Below, one piece after another: positions 33,344-43,776 of a DNA stretch of 64,000 nt (within the stretch, counting starts at the first letter, position 1; the number at the start of each line of letters is the position of its first letter). Under the pieces are notes generated by a model that was given only the letters and a program-made list of their open reading frames with translations, was not told the DNA's origin and did no database searches. Origin of the DNA: Carex sylvatica (Eukaryota > Streptophyta > Magnoliopsida > Poales > Cyperaceae); assembly GCA_964058845.1 (NCBI GenBank), contig CAXKVR010000120.1, positions 103,717 to 167,716 of the forward strand. Direction: 5' to 3'. A program made the translations under genes and the position numbers.

Positions 33344-36300
33344 ATGAACAACCACGGTGCTGAACAAGATCCACTCAACGAGGGTACTGGACAAGTTCAA
33401 CCCAACGAGGATCAATACTCTGATGACGAAGGATCAGATTATGTGCCAAGGACGTTGCGAGAGTTCAATGTCCCGCGAGCTGGAGATGTTAGAGGAGCAA
33501 TCCGATTGCCAAGGATTGTCGGCAACCAACCCAACTTCAATCCGGGCGTTGTCAACATCGTGCAGCAAAACACATTCCATGGCATGGATCATGAGGATCC
33601 ACATGCCCATGTTCAGACCTTCCTTGAATGCTGTGCCACCATTAAAATTAATGGCGCAACAGCTGATTATATTAGACTTGCTTTATTTCCTTCCACTCTT
33701 AGGGATAAAGCTAAGAAATGGTTAGGGTCATTACCAAGGGATTCAATTACCACTTGGAGGGAATTGTCCAAACTGTTTTTGACCAGATTTTTCCCCCATA
33801 AAAGAACTGCCAAGGTTAGGACCCAACTGACCAGTTTCAAACAAAGGTCTGATGAACCACTGAATGAGGCCTGGGAAAGGTTTAGGGAATTGCAATACTC
33901 TTGCCCACATCATGGTATTCCCGAATGGTTACTTATTCAGTCTTTTTATGCTGGTTTAACTGATACCCCTCGTACTTCTGTAGATGCAGTTGCAGGTGGA
34001 GCTCTCATGGATCGAGACGCTACTGAGGCAATAAACTTAATCGACAATATGGCGACTAACCAACAGTGGTCCGGCCGAGAGGGCAATCGAGCAACTGGAG
34101 GAGGCCGACTTGAGGTCGATCAGATCACCGCTCTCACCGCCAAGTTAGATGCCATGCAGAAGGCTTTTGACAAGATGAGTGTCAAAGCACTTGGTAATCA
34201 GCAACCACAATCTTGTGTTATGTGTGGAGATGAGGGGCACGAGTATGAAAATTGCCCGCTTGCGCAAAGGGATGAAGGGCCCGAGCAAGTTAATTCTCTC
34301 AACAATGAACCATCTTACTTCCCAAAACCTCCTTTCAGCCGTACCTATTCCAAGGACCCGATTGAACAACAGAATTGGAGGTGGAAGCAAAACAATCCCA
34401 CACAATTCAACAACAACCCTTCTGGCAGCAACAATAACAACCGCAACTTTTACAACAATGCTGCATTCAATAACTCAAACAACCGACCACCATATTCTGG
34501 ACCATCTAAGCCCTATGTTGCCCCTGCAGTAGAAAACTTCATGCATGAACAAGGGAAGATGAATCAAATGATTTTCGAACAGATGCAAACGATTAGTGCT
34601 CAATTGGTAAATTTGGCCCAAAACAAACCTCAAAGTGGGAGCCCAACCGCACCACCACAACCTAGAATGCTACCAAGCCAACCAGAGATTAACCCCAGGG
34701 GAGAGGCCAAAGCAGTAACGTTGCGAAGTGGGACACAGTACCAAGGACCAGCCATACCCGTCGAGCCAGAAGCCGATCATACGGCCCGTATAAATCCCAT
34801 ACGGCCCGTACCAACACCCCCTGCGATTTCTGAACAGTCAGAGCCTAATCCGATCAAAGTTGTAACTGAGAAGACAGACCATTCGGTCCGTACGAATACC
34901 GTACAGCCCGTACAGAATGAAACCGACAGACAGAAAAAGAAGGTGACCGAGAAACCACCGCCCTACCGGCCACCAGTACCATTTCCACAGAGATTAGCCG
35001 AAACCCGACTCAATGAACAGCTCTCAAACTTTCTTGGAGTTCTCAAGCAATTGCACATTACCATCCCATTCACCGAGGCTTTGACCCAAATGCCAACCTA
35101 TGCTAAGTTTCTCAAAGATATCATATCCAATAAACGAAGCTTGGGGGGGCATGAGACGGTGAAATTGACTGAGCAGTGCAGTGCTATCCTGAGAAATGAA
35201 CTTCCACCGAAATTGGGAGATCCGGGTAAATTTTTCATTCCATGCACGATTGGCAAAGCAACCATCCGACGAGCTTTATGTGATTTGGGGGCTAGTGTGA
35301 GTCTCATGCCGCGAACTATCTTCGAGCGAATGGGTGTAGGTGAGCTTAGACCTACACGAATGACTTTACAACTTGCGGATTCTTCAGTGAGACTACCGCT
35401 TGGCATAGTGGAAGATGTACCGGTTTGAGTCGGTAAATTCTATGTGCCCGGTGATTTCGTTGTGATGGAAATAGAGGAAGACAAGGAGGTCCCTATCATT
35501 CTAGGACGGCCGTTTTTGAGAACCGCCGGAGCACTGATTGATGTGAAAAATGGGACTTTGACCTTGAACATAGGAGATGAGAAAGTTCACTTTCAAATCG
35601 ACCGAGCAATGAAGTATCCCGCTCAACCCGAATCGTGTTATATGGTCGATGTGATTGATGAATTAGTTGAAGAGAAGTTAATGGAGCAAATCAACAACTC
35701 GCTAAGGTATCATTCTGATTTTTTATCTGATTTGCAGGCTGAAACAAGCGATCTTGAAACAATTTGCGCAGCAGACATGACACATGTCTGTCTGGAAGAC
35801 CTTCCGTACGGATCGTACACAGATCATACGGGCCGTACACCAGATGAATTTCAAACAGAGAAGCTGGAGATTGAGAAGGAACCAAGAGTCCAATCTGAAG
35901 CTGAAGCATACGGTCCGCACAAAACTCATACGGGCCGTACAACAAGCCAGACAGCGCAGATCACTCCCGAATTAAAACCTCTCCCAGCCACTCTCAGGTA
36001 TGAATTCCTTGACTCAGGAAAGACATGTCCTGTCATTGTAAATGCAGGATTGACCCCTGACCAAACCGCCAAACTCATGGAGAAGTTGAGAACTCACAAA
36101 GGCGCGATTGGGTATTCTATCAAGGACTTGAAGGGGATCGATCCAGCCACTTGCACACATAGGATCTTGTTAGAAGATGACCACAAGCCTTCAGTTGAAC
36201 ACCAAAGACGGCTCAACCCGAATTTAAAAGAGGTAGTAAAGAAAGAAATTTTAAAACTTTATGAAGCAGGTATCATCTACCCGATTTCTGACAGCAAATG

Positions 36301-38989
36301 GGTGAGTCCCGTCCATGTGGTTCCCAAGAAAGGAGGAGCAACAGTGGTGAAAAATGAGAAAGATGAGATGATTCGAATGCGCGTTGCAACCAATTGGAGG
36401 ATGTGCATAGACTATTGGAAGCTCAACGCGGCTACACGCAAGGATCACTTTCCCTTGCCATTTGTTGATCAGCTCCTTGAAAGGCTTGCTAACCACTCAT
36501 ATTTTTGCTATCTTGATGGTTATTCAGGTTTCTTTCAGATTCTCATTCACCCGCAGGATCAAGAGAAGACCACATTCACATGCCCATACGGTACCTATGC
36601 ATACCGTAGAATGCCCTTCGGTCTTTGCAATGCACCTGCGACTTTTCAAAGAGCCATGATGGCTATTTTTTCTGATTTTATTGAAAAAGAAGTTGAAATT
36701 TTTATGGATGATTTTTCTGTATACGGTACTTCTTTCGATTCTTGTTTAGTTAATTTGTGTAAGATTTTGCAGAGATGTGAAGAAGTCAATTTAGTCCTCA
36801 ATTGGGAAAAATGTCATTTCATGGTCCAAGAAGGAATTGTTTTGGGGCATGTTATCACCTCTAGGGGGATCGAGGTAGATAAAGCAAAAATTGAGGTAAT
36901 CGAGAAACTCGAAATCCCAACAAATGTCAAGGGGGTTCGAAGTTTTCTTGGACATGCCAGTTTTTATCGCCGTTTCATAAAGGACTTCTCAAAAATTGTG
37001 AAACCTTTGACCAATTTACTTATTAAAGATTCTGATTTTATTTTCACTGATGATTGTGTCAAGTCCTTTTGCAGTTTAAAGGAAGCTCTTATCTCTGCAC
37101 CTATCTTACAACCGCCAGATTGGTCACTACCATTTGAGTTGATGTGCGATGCGAGCAACTATGCAGTCAGAGCAGTTCTGGGGCAGCGGAAAGACAAAAA
37201 GCCATGTGTTGTTTACTATGCTAGCAAGATGCTAGATCCGGCCCAAATGAACTACACCACAACCGAAAAGGAGCTTCTCGCCATTGTTTTTGCTCTAGAC
37301 AAATTCAGATCATATTTGGTGGGCTCGAAGATAGTGGTCTACACAGATCATGCCGCGCTAAGGTACCTCTTAGGTAAGAAGGATGCAAAACCAAGACTGA
37401 TTAGATGGATTCTTCTTTTGCAGGAGTTCGATCTCGAGATAAGAGATACGAAAGGAGTCGAGAACTCTGTGGCGGACCATCTGTCACGTCTTCATTGGGA
37501 CGAAGATACCACAACTAAGCTCCCGGTCAATGACTCATTCCCCGATGAACAACTCTTTGAAATCAGTTCTGATCTGGACGACATCCATACGGGCTGTACA
37601 AAAGTTCATACGGCCTGTACAATCCAACATACGGACCGTACACAAATTCATATGGACCGTACAAATACCAACCAGACCAAACAGCAAACTCCCTGGTATG
37701 CCGATATCGCGAATTACCTGGTCTCTGGAGTTTTGCCTGCCACAATGTCCCACCAACAGAAGAAGAAACTAAGGTCAGATTCCAAGTACTACTTTTGGGA
37801 CGAGCCCTACCTCTTCAAGGTTGGAGTTGATGGCGTATTCCGACGTTGTGTCCTACTCAAGGAGACAAACGCTATTCTTGCACATTGCCACTCGTCCGCT
37901 TATGGAGGACACTCTTCATTCTCTAAGACCACTGCCAAGGTATTACAATCTGGTTTCTTTTGGCCTTCTCTTTTTAAAGATGCAAGATCTTTTGTTATAG
38001 CTTGTGACAGGTGCCAAAGAACTGGAAACATGACGAGACGAAGTGAGATGCCTCTCAATTTTATCCTTGAGGTTGAGATTTTTGATGTTTGGGGCATCGA
38101 TTTCATGGGTCCATTCCCCTCTTCTCAAGGGAATGAGTATATTTTGGTGGCAGTCGACTATGTATCAAAGTGGGTTGAAGCAATGGCATGCCGCAAAGCT
38201 GACTCAAATTCGGTAAGAAAGTTTTTCAATGAGATCATTTTTCCTCGTTTTGGTGTGCCTCGAGCTGTCATCAGTAACGGAGGCAAGCACTTCATCAATC
38301 GACAATTCGCAAAACTCTTGAGCCGACATGGGGTGACTCACAAGGTATCCACTTCTTATCACCCTCAAACTAATGGCCAAGCTGAGATCTCTAACAGGGA
38401 AATCAAGTCGATTTTAGAGAAAACAGTCGCAAGGACAAGGAAGGACTGGGCTTTCAAGCTGCATGATGCACTCTGGGCCTATCGCACCGCCTTCAAGACA
38501 CCGATTGGCATGAGCCCTTACAAGCTGGTGTATGGAAAATCGTGTCACCTTCCCGTTGAAATTGAGCACAAGGCATTCTGGGCCACAAGAGCGATCAACA
38601 TGGACCTGCTTGCAGCTGAAGAAAAGTGTGTCCTCGACTTGCATGAGCTAGAGGAAATGAGGTTGCATGCGTATGAGAATGCGAAGTTTTACAAGGAAAA
38701 GACGAAGCGCTTGCACGACCAACGCATCTCGCCTCGCCAATTCAAAGAGGGAGATCTTGTACTTTTATTTAATGCTAGATTGAGAATTTTTCCAGGTAAA
38801 CTCAAATCGAGATGGTCAGGCCCATTTCAGGTGGAGAAAGTGTACCCTTTCGGAGCAGTTGATATCTGGAGCAAAGAAAGTGGTACCTTCAAGGTAAATG
38901 GTCAGCGTCTCAAGCACTACGTTGCTGACCACTTGATGGATGAGCAGAATGTTCAGTTTCTTTCTGACCCCGCTCAGATAGAAATTTAA
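33344..38989 (+). pseudogene. Athila gag-pol polyprotein with one in-frame TGA and an altered integrase residue
   Basis: One frame of 1882 codons with a single TGA at 35426-35428, where V-P-V-stop-V-G-K-F-Y is expected to be Arg (CGA to TGA at a CpG). Domains in order: retrotransposon gag (about residues 80-240), zinc knuckle C-x2-C-x4-H-x4-C from residue 291, protease DLGAS at 647, then, numbering from 35444, RT with F-M-D-D at residue 420, RNase H (about 565-680), integrase zinc domain H..H..C..C (about 810-865), catalytic D in GIDFMGPF near 886, N at 945 where the second catalytic Asp (S-D-G-G) is expected, and E in Q-A-E-I-S-N-R-E. R to W in C-I-D-Y-W is another likely CpG change. Linkers carry in-frame palindrome doublets. 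The product would drive reverse transcription and integration; this copy appears disabled. Confidence 0.93.
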
Positions 38990-39832
38990 GTTGAAAGGTG
39001 GTCTAGCTAAAGACCTAAAATGAGCGCTTCTTGGGAGGCAACCCAAGCATTTTTTTTTTTTTTTAAAAAAAAAATTTATTTTGTTTAGTCATTTCTCTTA
39101 TTATTATTTTAGTTTCTGAATATTTAGTTTGATATTAGTTTAATTTGGATTTTTCATTTTGTAGTTGTCTTTCAATTCTGATCAGATAGGAGCAAAAAAA
39201 AATCAATTCTGGGGATTGGTATGGCCCGTACTAAAAACCATACGGACCGTATGGAAACCATCCGGCACAGCAATTCAAGGGGCGCGACCTTCTCTCTTCG
39301 CGTTCCTTCGACTTAATTCGCGTCCCTTCGACTAGACCCTTTTCCTTTTATACCCAACCCCCCCCCCCCCGACAGACCCTACCCCACCCCACCAACTCTT
39401 GTCGTTTTCTTCCTACGGACCGCACACCACCCCGTACCAACAACCCTAGCCAGCCGCCACCTTCTCCTCCGCATCAACCGCCGCTTTCCGCTTGTAGCAG
39501 CGCACCGACCGCCTTGCTCTCCACCTCTCGCAGCGCACCAACCACCCGATCTCCACCACCTTTCTCTCCGCCTCTACCAGATCACTACACCCTACCAGCC
39601 GCCACTCTCTCCTCCGCACTAGCCACCTGTTCTCCATCTCTCGCAGCGCACCAACGCCCTGTCATCCACACCCCCGCGGACAACACCTTCTACACAGCCA
39701 CCGACCACACCAAATCTTCTACCCGCCGCTTCTTTTCCCCCCTGCGCAAACCACAACCCTATGGCCCGCACACCATACCATACGGCCCGTACAAAAAAAC
39801 CATCCGACCCGTACCAGTTCCAACTGACAACC
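38990..39832. other. Spacer between pol and the env-position ORF
   Basis: Contains GGGAGGCAACCCAAGC near 39033, a T/A homopolymer tract, a C-run at 39358-39370 and a C-rich segment coding low-complexity peptides only. Palindrome units occur at 39219-39255 and 39759-39815. Confidence 0.5.
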
Positions 39833-41166
39833 ATGTCTGGTGAGCGTCGTCAAAAGAGACGCCAGGACCGCTCACCTACACCACCCCGTCATCCATCCCC
39901 GGAGCCATATGACTCCGGCGCTGAACAAACTTCATCTGGCGAATACACCGACCGCGCCGACCGCTTCGCGGCAAGGTATTTTGACATGCCCACTCGTCGG
40001 ATGTACGAGAACTTTATTTCTTTATAAAAGCGGGTATTCGAGAACACTGCCATGGTCGACATCACCACACTCCACACCCTTGGAGTGGAGGATGATTTCA
40101 TTATTCTCACCTCTCGAGTTGGGTTTAGCCAACATTTCTGGGGCCTCCACCATCCCGCCTACGAGATGGACACTAAGGAATTCCTCTCCTCTCTTGAGCT
40201 TAAGTTGGACAACCAGGATGTACCCTTCCTCAAATTCCGGCTGTGCAATCGAACCCATCGCGTCTATCTCTCTCTTTTACGCGAATGGTTCGGTTTCCAT
40301 GGTGAGCCTACCACTGATACTCCTAGTTTCCGCCAGGGGTGGGATCGAGATACCTTCTGGGCAATGATCACCGGCTGCCCTCGCTCCGCCAATGCATCTT
40401 ACCGAGCACGCTACATCCCTCACCCGGTTCTTCGTATCATCCAGCGTGCCCTTGCTTCTACCATCTTTGCGCGCGGTGAGACTCAGAACCGCGCCAACAC
40501 CGTCGACCTCATACTCATGGACACTATGCTCCGTCCCATCCCTGAGTATCCAGACTTGGCCCTTCTCATGGTCCAACACTGGATTGGGCAGCAATCCAAA
40601 ACCAGGCCCGGTGGCAAGATCAAAATTGGGGCTTATGTCGAGGTCATTAAGCAACGCCTTGGCTTGGGTGAGTATCCGGGTCGCGACATATGTCCTGGAC
40701 CACTCTTATGGATCCTGAGAGCTTCCGCCAGGCCCTCTTCATCACTATCTCCCGTGGCCCGGCCGGTCATTCTGACTATTATGACTGGCGCTTTGCAGAT
40801 GGTTCTTCCCGCCGCCTCCCATTCGGACCATCCATCTCCGTGGAGGATCCCTCCACCTGGTTGGTCTATACGACTCCACCTCCTCACTCTGACATTCCCA
40901 GTTCCTCCTTCCAGCCACCCACATCTGAGCATGCACGCCATTGCCCAGCTGACCCCTCCATTAGGGATCTCTACTCCCTCATGACTGACATCCGGGACAC
41001 TCAGCTGCAGCAGGGCCGTGACATCACCGCCATCCAGCAGCAGACGGCTCAGCACACCTCTCGCCTGGATGAGATTAGTGGCTGCATGTTTGACTATGCC
41101 GAGCGCCTTGGTGACATTGAGGACCAGTTTCGCGACTGGCGCTTCGACCCTTCTTCTGACTACTAA
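39833..41166 (+). pseudogene. Athila env-position ORF (ORF1/putative plant transposon protein type)
   Basis: Starts MSGERRQKRRQ at 39833. The frame has a TAA at 40025-40027 and continues in frame (K-R-V-F-E-N-T, then L-G-V-E-D-D-F). A frameshift near 40675 moves it to the frame ending at 41166. The body resembles the Athila ORF found between pol and the 3' LTR (F-W-G-L-H-H-P-A-Y, E-F-L-S-S-L, L-C-N-R-T-H-R-V, R-Q-G-W-D-R-D-T-F-W). The C-terminal part has a Gln-rich coiled segment. No convincing signal peptide or membrane segment is seen, so an envelope function is not supported by the sequence. Confidence 0.75.
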
Positions 41167-42118
41167 TCAGGTTTTTCCTACCCCAGCTTATTTATTTTAC
41201 ATTACATGTCCTGAAGCATTGAGGGCAATGCTCGGATTAAGCTTGGGGGGGTGATTAGTTACTTTCTTTATTTGCATTTAGTTTGTTCTTTTTGTTTTTG
41301 TGTTTGCATGTTTTGAGGATTAAATTTGTGTGAATTGCGTGAATTTGGGTCAATTTGAGAAATTCTGGTTGTGACATGGTTGAATTTGGGAAATTGGAAA
41401 TAACCACGCATTTGGTTGAAAGAACTATGTACGATAGTCTATTTTGGGACTTTGTGGGATTGAATTGAATTGTGTCAAGAAAGCATTTGAAACCGAACTA
41501 TGCCTTGTAAAAATAAAAAAAAATAAAAAGGGATTTCAAAGCAATAGAAAGATTTGGACATCCATTGGTATGAATGAATATCATTGGATGTGTGTATTCA
41601 TGATGTATACGAAGGGAAAAGATGGAGAATATAAGAGTACTGGCAATAAGCCATGTTAGGCGCCTTTGAGCTCGTCTCCCATACGGACCGTATCCAGATC
41701 ATACGGACCGTACAACTAAAAAAAAAGAAGAGCCTTTACATACATCAACACACAAAGTCCGCAACTTTCTGACCTAAGCTTGTTCCAAGCTTGGGGGAAT
41801 TTCAAAGAATCACCACAAATGAGGGCATGAAATTGGTAAAGAATGAACTATTGATGCGTTTGATTGCTTAGTTCTTACAAATAGCAATTCATTCTTGAGT
41901 TTAAGGTTTGATCAATTGAGTTGTGGGGTGAATTAAAGTTGACCAAAGGAAACCAAGTTACTATCTGAAATGACTCTATTAGATCTCTAACGAACGCAAG
42001 ATCATGCACATTTTTCCTCTTAGTAGATTAACTTGAATTTAGGTAAGTCCAACAACCAAAACCACACCTAAGTTAGAATTTGTGCTTGAGGACAAGCAAG
42101 GTTCAAGGTTGGGGGATT
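41167..42118 (+). other. Region between env-position ORF and 3' LTR with three polypurine-like tracts
   Basis: AAGCTTGGGGGGGTGA (41240-41255), AAGCTTGGGGGAATTTC (41788-41804) and GGTTGGGGGATT directly before the LTR (42106-42118) are similar. Only the last abuts the LTR and should be the priming tract. A palindrome doublet is at 41680-41715. No gene is seen. Confidence 0.6.
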
Positions 42119-43567
42119 TGATATCTCCATATTATATCTGAATTATGGCCCTAATGTACACTGAAACCTGTGCTTTAAAGCCTAAGAATGTGGACTTTTT
42201 ACTTATATTTCGATGAAATGTGGTACTGCTATGCTTTGTTTGGTATTTTGTAGGAAAAATGGCGAAAAACTGGTTCTGACTACTTTTCATACGGCCCGTA
42301 TGATATTCTGTACGGACCGTACAAGTTCTGCCCAACCACGTAGAAGGATCCACAACAGAGGCACAAAGTCTCCAAGACAAAGCCCAGGCATACGGTCCGT
42401 ATGGGATTCTGTACGGGCCGTACAATGCTGATTCAGAAAATCCAACTGGAATCTGAATTGAGCACGATTTGAGGAGCCGATTAGGAAACCCCTGGAGGCG
42501 TGATCTGGGGCATTAAAAGAGATATTCCACAGCAGGAAGGGGGAATCAATCAAGAACAAGGGGGAATCATTCATTCTTCCTAGGTTGCTTGGACAGGAGG
42601 AAAAGAGGAAGAGAAGGGAAGAACGCAAGTTTTCCACGGATCTTCGGATTTTCCACTGTTTTGTCATGAACTCTTTTATTTCTTGTTATTTGTGTTATCT
42701 CATGAACATGAGTAGCTAATTTACTTTGTTTCTAGGGGTAAGATGTAGTTTCTAGTTTAGTTTTGCTTGTATGCTACTTGGATTTTGTGTTGAACGCTTG
42801 GTTTTTACTTTGTTATGTAGTATTGTTATTGCTCTATTTGTGCTTGCTTGAATCTGATTAGTCATCCCGTTAGATGAATGCGCACATCTAAGTGTTAGGA
42901 GCCAAGTCTATGAAATTCATTCCAACCGAATAAAGTATATGAAGTAGGGTGAAACCAAGGAGTACCCGAAAGGCGAAACTTTCCTTGAGGCGAAAGTCCT
43001 TGGATACTTTTAGTAAACTAACAAATAACTTAGATAAATTAGGTCAAAATGCGAAAGTTGAGGTTTAACGCATCTAAGAGGGAAGTATTTGAGTCCGGTA
43101 ATCGGGTATCAGGCCAAAATGCGAAAGTTGAGGTTAGGTATCTAGATCTGGTCAAAAGAAACCCTAAACACAGTATCAACACAGAAAACAGTAGCTGCAG
43201 CATCAACTTGAGGTCCCATACGGATCGTACGGGAATCTGTACGGGCCGTATGCCTCGAGGCTAAACAGAAATGAAATATGAACCCTGGAAACACCCTTTC
43301 GCATTGAAAACAACTTTAATTATCTTTTATTGTCTTTTAATCAGTAGAATTGTTAGAACTAAAACCAAACCAATTTCTCTCACTTCTAGAATCTTAAGTG
43401 ATTTTAAGATAAGTCCAGTGTTTTTCTTCCGTCCCTGTGGATCGATACCTGAGCATACTCAACGACAGGATAGTGCACTTGCTATCTGAATTGACAGAGT
43501 ATAACAAAGGTTTAAAAAGTATAGCTTGCTATACTGAGACTTTTTAGCATATATTCTTGTGCGATCA
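42119..43567 (+). repeat. 3' LTR of the Athila element
   Basis: 1449 bp, nearly identical to the 5' LTR, with the same palindrome doublets at 42288-42323, 42389-42424 and 43217-43252. Confidence 0.92.
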
Positions 43568-43776
43568 TTGACTTTAAAATATTTGTTGAGTTTAATTTTA
43601 AAATTTATAAGAACAATTTAAACAATAAATTAAATTCAAATTGTTAAAATAGATTTACTTAACTAGTGATGCGTTTATATGTCAAATTTATACATTTTCA
43701 CTTTAATATAAAGTGAAAAAGATTTATAAGTTAATTTTAATCATTCTTTTTTTTTTATTGTTTTTGACTGCTTAAT

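Larger units (their letters stand above)
33270..41715. repeat. Dispersed TACGGNCCGTA palindrome doublets within Athila
   Basis: Outside the LTRs, pairs of the 11-bp palindrome are seen at 33270-33303, 34778-34811, 34880-34913, 35805-35840, 35908-35941, 37587-37663 (four units), 39219-39255, about 39759-39815 and 41680-41715. Units in a pair are usually 18-22 bp apart, centre to centre. In gag-pol they keep the frame and encode Y-G-P-Y or H-T-x-R-T type peptides. They lie in linkers (gag/PR, PR/RT, RNase H/INT), not in catalytic domains. Several units show CG to TG or CA decay. Confidence 0.85.
31609..43567 (+). mobile_element. Athila-type Ty3/gypsy retrotransposon, target duplication TTGAC
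   Basis: LTRs 31609-33059 and 42119-43567 are flanked by TTGAC (31604-31608 and 43568-43572). The primer-binding site TGGCGCCGTTGCCGGGGAC matches the tRNA-Asp 3' end, as in Athila. Gag-pol (33344-38989), an env-position ORF (39833-41166) and a polypurine tract at 42106-42118 complete it. The LTRs differ at only about a dozen positions, so insertion was recent. Lineage is supported by the D-L-G-A-S protease and F-M-D-D RT motifs. Confidence 0.92.

Noticed and set aside
39500..41055. Several minus-strand and alternative-frame proteins over the Athila env-position region
   Set aside because: They are shadows of the plus-strand frame in GC-richer DNA and lack recognisable domains.
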